Assembly: GCA_022483015.1 (NCBI GenBank)
Contig: JAKVOB010000001.1
Location: forward strand, 1,326,902-1,390,901
Source: Atopobiaceae bacterium
GTDB taxonomy: Bacteria > Actinomycetota > Coriobacteriia > Coriobacteriales > Atopobiaceae
DNA: 64,000 nucleotides
Direction of reading: 5' to 3'
Each line of letters begins with the position of its first letter. Position 1 is the stretch's first letter. Positions 51,683-59,185 of the stretch are shown here, piece by piece. The notes under the pieces are model-generated. The model was not told the DNA's origin and searched no databases. It was given only the letters and a program-made list of their open reading frames with translations. The position numbers were made by a program, and so were the translations under genes.

Positions 51683-52765
51683 GTGTCTCTGCCCTCTCAC
51701 CAGGTTCGTCCGTTGTCAGTCATGGCCGTGGCCATGATGGTGTCAGTGACCCTGCTCTGCCTCCCGTCGGGTGCCCGTGCCGACGAAGCCTCGGACCTTT
51801 CGGCCCAGGAGAGCAGCAACTCGTCCCAGATTGCCGAGCAGCAGGCCAAGGCCACGCAGCTCGCTGACGAGTCCGACCAGCTCTCCGCCCAGATGCAAGA
51901 CCTCGAGGCGAAGGCGACCGATACGGCAAACAAGCTCCAGGAGGCCCAGCAGCACGTCTCTGACCTCGTGAGCTACCAGTACAAGACCTCCAACGACGCC
52001 GACCTCCTCTCCATCCTGACGAGCAGCAGCACCTTCGACGAGCTCATCAGCCGGGTCACCTACTACTCGAAGGTCACCGACTCCCTCACGGATGCCGTCG
52101 ACGAGGTCAAGGCCGAGCAGGCGGACCTCGACTCCCAGAAGCAGCAGCTGACCGACCTCTATACGCAGAACCAGCAGAACCAGGACGAGGCGACGCAGCT
52201 CGTCTCGCAGCTCACCTCCGAGAACGCCCAGATCGACTCGCGCCTCTCGGACATCGCCGCCCAGCAGGTGGCACAGCAGACGGCTGAGGAGCAGGCCCAG
52301 CAGGCTGCGGCCCAGGTGCAGAGTGACTCCTCGGCAGACGCTGCGGAACCTGCCGGTGACTCCGGTTCCACCTCGGCCGGCTCTACCGACGAGGGCGGGT
52401 CGTCCTCGGGCGGAACGAGCGACGGGGGAGGCTCCTCATCGGGCGGTCAGACCGACTCCTCGTGGAGCACGGGTCTCGCCAGCGGGTACGACCCTGACGA
52501 GGCAGGGACCTCCACTGCGACGGGCATCCCGTTCGACTGGACCACGCGTACCGTGGCCATTCCCATGCGCTGGAGTAACTTCTCGAGCTACTTCTATCGC
52601 TACGTCGAGATCAGCTACGGCGGTACCACCATCACGGCGCAGGTCACCGACTGCGGTGGCCTTCCTGGCCGTGCCCTCGACCTGTCGCCTGCCTGCCAGC
52701 GTGCCTTCGGTGCGAGCTCCTCCGATGACTGGGGCGTCCGCACGGTCTCCTATCGCTTCCTGTAG
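51683..52765 (+). CDS. Secreted coiled-coil protein with RlpA-like double-psi beta-barrel domain
   Basis: The 360-residue secreted protein has a hydrophobic signal segment (about 12-32, then ARA cut site), a long coiled coil (about 35-215) of the PcsB/NlpC-associated type with Gln/Ala heptads, a Ser/Gly/Thr linker (about 216-265), and a C-terminal RlpA/expansin-like DPBB domain of about 100 residues (TGLASGYDPDEAG, VAIPMRWSNF, VTDCGGLPGRALDLSPACQRAFG). The Asp in the VTDCG and LDLSP blocks is typical of such domains. I infer peptidoglycan binding or lysis. The GTG start is decided by AAGGAG; no substrate is known. Confidence 0.82.
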   Translation: MSLPSHQVRPLSVMAVAMMVSVTLLCLPSGARADEASDLSAQESSNSSQIAEQQAKATQLADESDQLSAQMQDLEAKATDTANKLQEAQQHVSDLVSYQYKTSNDADLLSILTSSSTFDELISRVTYYSKVTDSLTDAVDEVKAEQADLDSQKQQLTDLYTQNQQNQDEATQLVSQLTSENAQIDSRLSDIAAQQVAQQTAEEQAQQAAAQVQSDSSADAAEPAGDSGSTSAGSTDEGGSSSGGTSDGGGSSSGGQTDSSWSTGLASGYDPDEAGTSTATGIPFDWTTRTVAIPMRWSNFSSYFYRYVEISYGGTTITAQVTDCGGLPGRALDLSPACQRAFGASSSDDWGVRTVSYRFL

Positions 52766-52787
52766 GCTCCATCACAGCCTCTGCCTC

Positions 52788-52819
52788 ATGACGAGGGCCC
52801 TGCGGGGCCCTCGTGTCAT
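52788..52819 (+). terminator. Terminator hairpin after the RlpA-like gene
   Basis: GAGGGCCC pairs with GGGCCCTC around four bases, extended by partial ATGAC/GTCAT pairing. Confidence 0.6.
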
Positions 52820-52823
52820 ATGT

Positions 52824-52881
52824 GGGTCACTTCGGGCAGGCAACCTGGTTGGGACACAGCGTTGCCTGGCCCTGGTGACCC
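52824..52881. repeat. Palindromic REP-like element, copy 1
   Basis: GGGTCAC-TTC-GGGCAGGCAAC pairs imperfectly with GTTGCCTG-GCCC-TG-GTGACCC around a loop of about 15 bases. It shares its arm sequence with the next copy and partly with the palindrome at 35756-35816. Confidence 0.7.
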
Positions 52882-52906
52882 GCGAGACGCCATCAGCAGG
52901 GCCTCG

Positions 52907-52964
52907 GTGTCACTCTGGGCAGGCAACGTCGGGCCGACACGGGGTTGCCTGCCCAGAGTGACAC
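52907..52964. repeat. Palindromic REP-like element, copy 2
   Basis: The 21-base arms (52907-52927 and 52944-52964) are perfectly complementary around a 16-base loop. It lies 25 bases after copy 1. The rest of the gap to the tRNA genes (52965-53046) shows no gene. Confidence 0.8.
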
Positions 52965-53046
52965 ACCTTCGAGAGGAACCTGTCGGCGTCTGGGGACAGC
53001 TTCCTCGAGGGGTTCGCATCTGCATGGCATGGGCGTCATCCGCGAA

Positions 53047-53079
53047 GAAAAAAGGACGCCGTGCATATGCACAGCGTCC
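53047..53079 (-). terminator. Terminator of the tRNA-His/tRNA-Lys transcript
   Basis: On the minus strand a 12 bp stem (GGACGCTGTGCA and its near complement, one mismatch) is followed by a run of seven T, a typical intrinsic terminator after the tRNA-Lys gene. Confidence 0.82.
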
Positions 53080-53090
53080 TGTCTAATACA

Positions 53091-53166
53091 TGGTGGACCG
53101 TCAGGGATTCGAACCCTGGACCTTGGGATTAAGAGTCCCCTGCTCTACCAGCTGAGCTAACGATCC
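53091..53166 (-). tRNA. tRNA-Lys (CTT anticodon)
   Basis: Read on the minus strand, the gene has a 7 bp acceptor stem (GGATCGT with ACGGTCC, one G-T pair), a D-arm AGCTCAGCTGGTAGAGC, the anticodon loop CTCTTAA (anticodon CTT) and a T-arm with GGTTCGAATCC, ending in an encoded CCA. It lies 13 bases after tRNA-His on the same strand. Confidence 0.93.
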
Positions 53167-53179
53167 GTATTCGACTGTA

Positions 53180-53256
53180 TGGGGTGGGTGAAGGGTCTCG
53201 AACCCTCGACCTACGGAGCCACGGTCCGTCGCTCTACCAACTGAGCTACACCCACC
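53180..53256 (-). tRNA. tRNA-His (GTG anticodon)
   Basis: On the minus strand the acceptor stem is GTGGGTG with CACCCAC, preceded by an extra 5' G opposite the C discriminator, which is the identity mark of tRNA-His. The anticodon loop CCGTGGC gives GTG, and the gene ends in CCA. Confidence 0.94.
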
Positions 53257-53285
53257 GTTTCGCCACCCCTTGAAGCAGCTTGTCT

Positions 53286-53313
53286 ATAGTAGCAAATGAG
53301 TCGCCTGATGCAA
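53286..53313 (-). promoter_or_regulatory. Promoter of the tRNA-His/tRNA-Lys operon
   Basis: On the minus strand TTGCAT (-35, 53308-53313), 16 bases, then TACTAT (-10, 53286-53291) preceded by TGC, about 30 bases before tRNA-His. It is the clearest two-box promoter in the window. Confidence 0.7.
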
Positions 53314-53410
53314 GGGACAATCTCAAATCGTTGGGTACTTCTTGGATACGAATCGACATCATCGCTGGTAGACAGTGTCATGACGCAAATGGTGCTCTGC
53401 GGGCGTGCGC

Positions 53411-54130
53411 CTACTTGGTCGAGATGCTCCTGAACTCGTAGGCATGGCTGTGCTTGGAGATCGACCACTCGAAGGGCACGCCGTCGTCGAGGAACCCCAC
53501 CTGCTCGACCTCGAGCAGGGGTTCTATGGGTCCCACCTCGAGACGCTCCTGCTCCTGCGGTGTGGGGAGTGATGCCCTGACGATGCGGTGGGCGCTCGAG
53601 ATCTTGAGGCCGAGGTCCTTCTCGATGTACGTATAGATGGATGTCTCGACGTTCTTGCGCCGGAGGTCCGGTATCACGTCGATGGGCATATAGGTGTACT
53701 CGATGCAGTGGATGACGCCCTCGGCCGCTCGTGTGCGGCAGACGTGGTAGGCGAACGTGTCCTCGTCCATCCCGAGGGCTCGTGCGACGTCCTCAGGCGG
53801 ACAGACCACCGAGAAGTCATACACCTTCGTCTCGACGGTCTCGCCGAGAGAACCGTGCTCTCCGGTGAATCCCTGCATCTGGCTCGACATCTCCCAGCGG
53901 GCGGCCTCGGCGGTGCCATGGGTCACGTTCTTGACGAACGAGCCCGAACCACGCCTGCGCGAGATGAGCCCCGCCTGCTCGAGCTCGTCCATGGCCTTCT
54001 TGATGGTGATCTTGCTCACGTCATAGCGCTCGCAGAGCTGGGTGACGGTCGGGAGCTGCGAGTTTGCCGCAAAGGTGCCGTCCTCGATCTTGAGCTTCAG
54101 GTCGTTGACGACGGACTCGTACTTGAGCAT
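53411..54130 (-). CDS. GntR family regulator with UTRA domain (beta-glucoside operon)
   Basis: The 239-residue regulator has an N-terminal winged helix (YESVVNDLKLKIEDGTF; recognition region CERYDVSKITIKKAMDELEQAGLI; wing RRRGSGSFV) and a C-terminal UTRA ligand domain (about 95-235, with HCIEYTYMPIDVIPDL and the terminal EWSISKHSHAYEF). HutC-type regulators of this kind often sense a sugar phosphate. It is divergent from the GH1 gene, with 217 bases between, and paralogous to the second regulator at 58120. It is probably a repressor of the PTS operon and of itself. It follows two tRNA genes on the same strand without overlap. Confidence 0.92.
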   Translation of the reverse strand: MLKYESVVNDLKLKIEDGTFAANSQLPTVTQLCERYDVSKITIKKAMDELEQAGLISRRRGSGSFVKNVTHGTAEAARWEMSSQMQGFTGEHGSLGETVETKVYDFSVVCPPEDVARALGMDEDTFAYHVCRTRAAEGVIHCIEYTYMPIDVIPDLRRKNVETSIYTYIEKDLGLKISSAHRIVRASLPTPQEQERLEVGPIEPLLEVEQVGFLDDGVPFEWSISKHSHAYEFRSISTK

Positions 54131-54172
54131 CTGAGACCTCTTTGCCTCGGTAGGGTATTTGCTGTTGTTTCT

Positions 54173-54249
54173 GTTCCCAATATACCGTTCATTCTATCGC
54201 TCCGACCGTTCGCGGAAATCGGGCCTATGTGGGAACGAAAACGCGATAG
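54173..54249. promoter_or_regulatory. Candidate operator region between the GntR gene and the GH1 gene
   Basis: In this divergent region ACCGTTC occurs at 54184-54190 and 54205-54211, 21 bases apart. Interleaved inverted pairs are GTTCCCA (54173-54179)/TGGGAAC (54230-54236) and CTATCGC (54194-54200)/GCGATAG (54243-54249). One of these is probably the GntR site, but which cannot be told from one sequence. Confidence 0.4.
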
Positions 54250-54347
54250 ATTACCAACTGAACATGTACGGGAAAGAAATTAGACATATCCAATAGCCGA
54301 TGAGCTTCGTTCTGGCACGTCGGCCCGAGCAAGGAAAGAGAGGGACC

Positions 54348-55763
54348 ATGGCACAGATCAAGCTTCCAGACGACTTCTTCTTCGGGGCCGCGATGTCCGG
54401 ACCTCAGACGGAGGGCGCCTGGCAGGCCGACGGCCGTGTCGAGAGCCTCTGGGACACCTGGTCGAACGAGCGCATCGAGGACTTCCACAACCGCGTGGGC
54501 TCCTATGCCGGGAATGACTTCACCCGTCGCTATGCGGAGGACTTCAAGCTCCTGGCCTCCATGGGCCTCTCGTCGGTGCGTACGTCCATCCAGTGGAGCC
54601 GCCTGCTCGATGCCGACGGCAACGTGAACCCCGCCGGCGAGGAGTACTACCACAAGGTGTTCGCCGCTGCCAAGGACGCAGGCATCGAGCTCTTCGTGAA
54701 CCTGTACCACTTCGACATGCCCACGTACCTCTTCCGCCGCGGCGGGTGGGAGTCGAGGCAGGTCGTCGAGGCCTACGCGGACTACGCGGCCAAGGCGTTC
54801 GCTGCCTTCGGCAAGGAGATCCGCTGCTGGTTCACGTTCAACGAGCCAATCGTCGAGCCGGACATGCGTTACACCATGGGCGAGTGGTACCCGTTCATCA
54901 AGAACTACACGCGCGCCCGCAGCGTCCAGTACAACATCAGCGTCGCCCACTCCTTGGGCGTCCGTGCCTTCCGTGCGGCCAAGGCCGCCGGCCAGATGCT
55001 CCCCGACGCTCGCATCGGCCTCATCAACTGCTTCACGCCGCCCTATACCAAGGAGAACCCCTCCAAGGGTGACCTCGAGGCGGTACGCATGACCGACGGT
55101 GTCAACAACCGCTGGTGGCTCGACCTCGTCACCGAGGGCAAGCTTCCCGCTGACGTGCTCGAGACGCTCTCGTCGCGTGGCATCGAGCTTCCGATCCGTC
55201 CCGAGGACGAGCGCATCCTCGCTGACGGCAAGGTCGACTGGCTCGGCTGCAACTACTATCATCCCGAGCGCGTCCAGGCTCCTGCGCACGACACCGACCC
55301 CGAGTCCGGCTGCCCCTGCTTCGCCGACCCTTACGAGTGGCCCGAGGCCAAGATGAACAAGAGCCGTGGCTGGGAGATCTACCCCCAGGGCATCTACGAC
55401 TTCGGCATGATGGTCAAGCGCGACTATCCCGACCTCGAGTGGTTCGTGTCCGAGAATGGCATGGGCGTCGAGCGCGAGGACCTCAAGAAGGACGCCTCCG
55501 GGCAGATCCAGGACGACTACCGCATCGACTTCGTCCAGCAGCATCTCTACTGGATCGCAAAGGCAGTCCAGGACGGTGCCAAGTGCCGTGGGTACCACTA
55601 CTGGGCCGTCATCGACAACTGGTCTTGGGCGCACGCGTTCAAGAACCGCTACGGGTTTATCGAGGTGGACCTCGAGGACGATTACAACCGTCGTCCGAAG
55701 AAGTCAGCCTCGTGGCTGAGGCACGTCATTGCAACGCACGTCATCGAAGGAGAGGAGAACTAG
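54348..55763 (+). CDS. GH1 6-phospho-beta-glucosidase family protein
   Basis: The 471-residue cytoplasmic hydrolase has the two GH1 catalytic glutamates: E166 in FTFNEPIV (acid/base) and E369 in WFVSENGMG (nucleophile). The neighbouring PTS makes a phosphorylated disaccharide the likely substrate. In the substrate-discriminating block it has NWSWAHAFKNRYG, where the Ser and Tyr of 6-phospho enzymes are present but the Lys is shifted by one position. It is the first gene of the operon, followed after one base by EIIC. The start has AGAGAGGGA upstream. Confidence 0.88.
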   Translation: MAQIKLPDDFFFGAAMSGPQTEGAWQADGRVESLWDTWSNERIEDFHNRVGSYAGNDFTRRYAEDFKLLASMGLSSVRTSIQWSRLLDADGNVNPAGEEYYHKVFAAAKDAGIELFVNLYHFDMPTYLFRRGGWESRQVVEAYADYAAKAFAAFGKEIRCWFTFNEPIVEPDMRYTMGEWYPFIKNYTRARSVQYNISVAHSLGVRAFRAAKAAGQMLPDARIGLINCFTPPYTKENPSKGDLEAVRMTDGVNNRWWLDLVTEGKLPADVLETLSSRGIELPIRPEDERILADGKVDWLGCNYYHPERVQAPAHDTDPESGCPCFADPYEWPEAKMNKSRGWEIYPQGIYDFGMMVKRDYPDLEWFVSENGMGVEREDLKKDASGQIQDDYRIDFVQQHLYWIAKAVQDGAKCRGYHYWAVIDNWSWAHAFKNRYGFIEVDLEDDYNRRPKKSASWLRHVIATHVIEGEEN

Positions 55764-55764
55764 C

Positions 55765-57225
55765 ATGGCTGATCAGGACACAGCCCCTGCCGAGGAGAAG
55801 GAATCGTTCCTCGACAAGTTCGCTGAGGTTTCTGCCAAGGTAGGAAATGAGGTGCACCTGCGGTCACTCCGCGACGCATTCGCCACCGTCATGCCGATCT
55901 ACATTCTCGCGGGCATCGCGGTCCTCATCAACAACGTCGTCTTCCCGCTCTTCTGGGCATCTGACAGCGCCGAGCTCGCGACTGCGCAGTACTGGGGAAG
56001 TGCCGTCACGCAGGGCACCCTCAACGTGGCTGCCATCATCCTCACGGGCCTCATCGGCTACTGCTTCGCCAAGAACAAGCGCTTCGCGAACCCGATCTCC
56101 TGCGTCGTCATCTGCATCGCCTCGATGGTGATCATGTTCCCGCACACCATCACCGCGACGCTGGGGTCGACGCTCGTCGCCACCAACGCCAGCGACTCCA
56201 CCGCCGCATCGATCAGCGTCGCGCTCTCTGACATCACGGCATCCCTGCCTGATGGCTACGCGTTCACGAGCGCCCAGGTCTCCGGTGCCTTCTCGACCAC
56301 CAACACCGGTGCCAACGGCCTGTTCGGCGCCATCATCATCGGCCTGCTCGCGACCTCGCTCTTCGTGAAGCTCTCGGGCATCGAGAAGCTCAAGGTCAAC
56401 CTCGGCGAGGGCGTGCCTCCCGCGGTCGCCGACTCGTTCAACGTCATGTTCCCTATGCTGCTCACGCTCTCGATCTTCGCCTTCGTTGCCGCACTTCTCA
56501 ACGGCTTCTTCGCGACCGACCTCATGACGCTCATCTCCACGGGTATCTCGAACCCGCTGAAGGGCCTCATGAACGCTGGCCCCTGGGCAGTCGTCGTCAT
56601 CTACACCCTCGCAAACCTGCTCTTCTGCCTGGGCATCCACCAGTCCACGATCTCGGGCGTGCTTGCTGAGCCCATCCTCACCATCCTCATCGTCGACAAC
56701 ATGGCCACCTATGCGGCTGGCGGAACCATTCCCGTCGACCACTACATGAACATGCAGATCGTGAACACCTTCGCCCTCATCGGCGGTTCGGGCTGCACGT
56801 TGATGCTGCTGGCTGACACGTTCATCTTCTCCAAGAACAAGGCTTCCAAGAACATCGCCAAGCTGGCAGTGCTCCCCGGTATCTTCAACATCAACGAGCC
56901 TGTCATCTACGGTTACCCCATCGTGTACAACCTGCCCCTCATGATCCCGTTCGTGCTCGTGCCTGATATCTTCATCGCCGCCACCTATGGCCTCACCTGC
57001 GCCGGCCTCATCGCCCCCTGCGTGGTCATGGTCCCCTGGACGACCCCGGTCTTCGTCTCTGGTTTCCTTGCCACCGCGGGCGACGTCCGTGCCGTCATCT
57101 GGCAGGTCGTGGAGTTCGCGCTCGGCATGGTCATCTACTTCCCGTTCATGAAGGTCAGCGAGAGGGTCCAGGCCAAGGAGGCCGAGAAGGACCTCGCCGA
57201 GGAGAGCACTCCTGCGGCTGCCTAG
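55765..57225 (+). CDS. PTS lactose/cellobiose-type EIIC
   Basis: The 486-residue permease component has about ten membrane helices and motifs of the Lac family EIIC: RSLRDAFATVMPIYILAGIAVLINNVVF near the N-terminus, the VLPGIFNINEPVIYGYPIVYNLPL sugar-binding block (N-x-N-E-P) and NMQIVNTFALIGGSGCT. It moves the sugar while EIIB phosphorylates it. The gene begins one base after the GH1 stop (55763) with GAGAGGAG upstream. Two hairpins separate it from EIIB, which may set a lower or different level of the downstream genes. Confidence 0.92.
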   Translation: MADQDTAPAEEKESFLDKFAEVSAKVGNEVHLRSLRDAFATVMPIYILAGIAVLINNVVFPLFWASDSAELATAQYWGSAVTQGTLNVAAIILTGLIGYCFAKNKRFANPISCVVICIASMVIMFPHTITATLGSTLVATNASDSTAASISVALSDITASLPDGYAFTSAQVSGAFSTTNTGANGLFGAIIIGLLATSLFVKLSGIEKLKVNLGEGVPPAVADSFNVMFPMLLTLSIFAFVAALLNGFFATDLMTLISTGISNPLKGLMNAGPWAVVVIYTLANLLFCLGIHQSTISGVLAEPILTILIVDNMATYAAGGTIPVDHYMNMQIVNTFALIGGSGCTLMLLADTFIFSKNKASKNIAKLAVLPGIFNINEPVIYGYPIVYNLPLMIPFVLVPDIFIAATYGLTCAGLIAPCVVMVPWTTPVFVSGFLATAGDVRAVIWQVVEFALGMVIYFPFMKVSERVQAKEAEKDLAEESTPAAA

Positions 57226-57243
57226 TACCATCCCTTACCTCCT

Positions 57244-57278
57244 AGCTGGCGTCCTTCACGGACCGTTGTACGTCAGCT
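57244..57278 (+). promoter_or_regulatory. Intercistronic hairpin 1, EIIC-EIIB
   Basis: AGCTGGCGT pairs with ACGTCAGCT (one G-T) around 17 bases, 18 bases after the EIIC stop. Confidence 0.45.
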
Positions 57279-57291
57279 GAGTTTCTCCCGA

Positions 57292-57326
57292 GGGTCCGGG
57301 GCTCGTCTGATGCGAGTCCCGGACCC
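57292..57326 (+). promoter_or_regulatory. Intercistronic hairpin 2, EIIC-EIIB
   Basis: GGGTCCGGGGCTCG and CGAGTCCCGGACCC form a 14 bp stem with one wobble around seven bases, with no U-run. With hairpin 1 it makes a structured spacer typical of mRNA processing or partial termination sites. Confidence 0.55.
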
Positions 57327-57379
57327 GATGCGGAATGGGTAAGATGAGCTTGAACCGTGACTCCCATCCAGAAAGGAAC

Positions 57380-57691
57380 GTGGCCGCTACGAAGAAGATC
57401 CTACTTGCGTGCAACGCTGGTATGTCCACCAGCCTCCTGGTTCAGAAGATGCAGGCGGAGGCCAAGGCCGAGGGCCTCGACTACGAGATCGCCGCCTATC
57501 CGTTGGCGCAGGCGCTTGACCATGTGTCCGAGGCCAACGTCCTCATGCTCGGGCCCCAGATCAAGTACGCGCTCGACGAGGCCAAGGAGGCCGCAGGCGA
57601 CGTGCCCGTGACCGTCATCGCCATGGCTGACTACGGTCGTATGAACGCGAAGAAGGTCCTGGCTGACGCCACGGCCATCATGGGGGAGTAG
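57380..57691 (+). CDS. PTS lactose/cellobiose-type EIIB
   Basis: The 103-residue protein carries the phosphorylated cysteine C11 in ILLACNAGMSTSLL and passes phosphate from EIIA to the sugar at EIIC. The GTG start with AGAAAGGAA upstream is preferred; an ATG 45 bases upstream has no ribosome binding site. It is two bases from EIIA. Confidence 0.93.
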   Translation: MAATKKILLACNAGMSTSLLVQKMQAEAKAEGLDYEIAAYPLAQALDHVSEANVLMLGPQIKYALDEAKEAAGDVPVTVIAMADYGRMNAKKVLADATAIMGE

Positions 57692-57693
57692 AC

Positions 57694-58032
57694 ATGGCGA
57701 CTGAGGAAGAGCTCAACGACCAGACCATGACCTGCTTCCAGATCGTGGCCTTTGTGGGAGACGCCAAGTCGAGCTACATCGAGGCCATCAACAAGGCCCA
57801 CGATGGCGATTTCGAGGAGGCCGCCAAGCTCGTCGAGAAGGGCAACGCGAGCTACCTCGAGGGCCATAATGCCCATACCTCGATGATTCAGAAGGACGCG
57901 TCCGGCGAGAAGCCCGCGCAGTTCCAGCTCATCCTCCTCCATGCCGAGGACCAGATGATGTCTGCGGAGACCTTCAAGGTCATCGCGGAGGACCTCATCG
58001 AGGTCTACAAGAAGATGGAGGAGAAGGCCTAG
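57694..58032 (+). CDS. PTS lactose/cellobiose-type EIIA
   Basis: The 112-residue helical protein belongs to the Lac/Cel EIIA family. The phosphorylated histidine is H83 in ILLHAEDQMM; SYIEAINKAHDGDFEEA and GHNAHTSMIQ complete the family core. It receives phosphate from HPr (61644) and hands it to EIIB. It is the last gene of the GH1-EIIC-EIIB-EIIA operon and is followed by a terminator. Confidence 0.95.
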   Translation: MATEEELNDQTMTCFQIVAFVGDAKSSYIEAINKAHDGDFEEAAKLVEKGNASYLEGHNAHTSMIQKDASGEKPAQFQLILLHAEDQMMSAETFKVIAEDLIEVYKKMEEKA

Positions 58033-58054
58033 GCCTTCGTCCCTATGGACGTAC

Positions 58055-58095
58055 ACAGACCCGCCTGCCCATTTGGGCGGGCGGGTCTGTCCTTT
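58055..58095 (+). terminator. Terminator after the beta-glucoside PTS operon
   Basis: ACAGACCCGCCTGCCC, ATTT, GGGCGGGCGGGTCTGT (16 bp, one wobble), then CCTTTGG. It lies between two convergent genes and can act for the regulator gene as well. Confidence 0.78.
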
Positions 58096-58119
58096 GGCGT
58101 CCGATCGGTCGTGCGGGGT

Positions 58120-58842
58120 CTAGTCGTTGTTGATGTCGTAGTAGGTGTACCGGCTTCCCACATGCCGGCAGATCGACCATTCGAGCAGTTGCCCGTTCTC
58201 GAGGTAGACGGTCTGGTTCACCTCGAGCAGCGGCTCGTCCTTGTCAATCTGGAGGTGCTCGGTCTCCTTTGGGGTCGGCATGACCGCTCGGATCGAGCGG
58301 TGGGCGCTGTAGGGCCTCGAACCGAGCGCCTGCCTCACATAGGAGTAGATCGAACCACGCGCGTCACGGATGGTGAGGCCGGGGAGGGTGGCGATGGGAA
58401 TCCTCACGTATTGGATCTCCTGCGGGACGCCATCGGCGAGCCTCGTCCTCACGATGTGGTAGACGAAGCTGTGCGGGTCGATGCGGAGGTGCTCGGCCGC
58501 CTCGTCGCCGGCCTCGACGACCTCGAACTCCTGGACGAGGGTGGTCACCTCGATGCCCGTGTCCTCGTAACCTCCCGTGAACCCAGCCAGCGTGCGGGAC
58601 ATGTCCTGGAGCGGCTGCACGTCCTGTTCGAACTCGATGTTCTTGACGAAGGTCCCCGACCCGCGCCGCTTCACGACGAGGCCGCGGGTGACGAGGATGT
58701 CCATCGCACGCTTGATGGTGATCTTGCTGACCCCATACTCCTCGCAGAGGTCCGGGATGATGGGCAGCCTCTCGTTGGGGTGATACTCGCCGCTCGCGAT
58801 CTTGTCCTGCAGGTCGCGGGCGACCCGCTCGTATTTGACCAC
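58120..58842 (-). CDS. GntR family regulator with UTRA domain (second copy)
   Basis: The 240-residue protein parallels the regulator at 53411 along its length: winged helix with KYERVARDLQDKIASGEY, CEEYGVSKITIKRAMDILVTRGLVVKRRGSGTFVKN, then a UTRA domain with EIQYVRIPIATLPGL and a final SICRHVGSRYTYYD. The two regulators bracket the PTS operon and probably arose by duplication. They may sense different phosphorylated sugars. An ACCAGTA/TACTGGT inverted repeat about 65 bases upstream is a candidate autoregulatory site. Confidence 0.92.
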   Translation of the reverse strand: MVKYERVARDLQDKIASGEYHPNERLPIIPDLCEEYGVSKITIKRAMDILVTRGLVVKRRGSGTFVKNIEFEQDVQPLQDMSRTLAGFTGGYEDTGIEVTTLVQEFEVVEAGDEAAEHLRIDPHSFVYHIVRTRLADGVPQEIQYVRIPIATLPGLTIRDARGSIYSYVRQALGSRPYSAHRSIRAVMPTPKETEHLQIDKDEPLLEVNQTVYLENGQLLEWSICRHVGSRYTYYDINND

Positions 58843-58907
58843 ATGTCCTCCTCAGGTGAGGTGAAGCCATTCGACGTGCGTCCATGGCGTGCCCATTGCA
58901 TGTGGGT

Positions 58908-58941
58908 ACCAGTATCATCCATGGGGCGGCTTCGTACTGGT
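58908..58941. promoter_or_regulatory. Inverted repeat upstream of the second GntR gene
   Basis: ACCAGTA (58908-58914) and TACTGGT (58935-58941), 20 bases apart, in front of the start at 58842. Candidate operator. Confidence 0.45.
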
Positions 58942-59009
58942 TCTTTTCCGAGAACGGCAGCGCCGGGCGGCGTGTGCGATAGAATGTGCTCGTGACTCAG
59001 GGTCATGCC

Positions 59010-59086
59010 GCGCCCATAGCTCAGTTGGATAGAGCAGTGGACTTCTAATCCGAAGGTCGTAGGTTCGAATCCTACTGGGCGCACCA
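59010..59086 (+). tRNA. tRNA-Arg (TCT anticodon)
   Basis: The 77-base gene has acceptor stem GCGCCCA with TGGGCGC, D-arm AGCTCAGTTGGATAGAGC, anticodon loop CTTCTAA (anticodon TCT), T-arm with GGTTCGAATCC and an encoded CCA. A TAGAAT -10-like box lies about 25 bases upstream. Confidence 0.95.
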
Positions 59087-59185
59087 GGTAATTGCGAGGT
59101 CGGTCGCTTGCGGCCGGCCTCTGTTCTTCTCGCTCTGGGTCGGGGCAGGACACTCGTGCCGGGGGAGGGCCTTCGTCGTCCCCGC

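Noticed and set aside
52766-53090. Possible small RNA or attachment site near the tRNA genes
   Set aside because: Only palindromes and a terminator are visible; there is no integrase gene or duplicated tRNA end.
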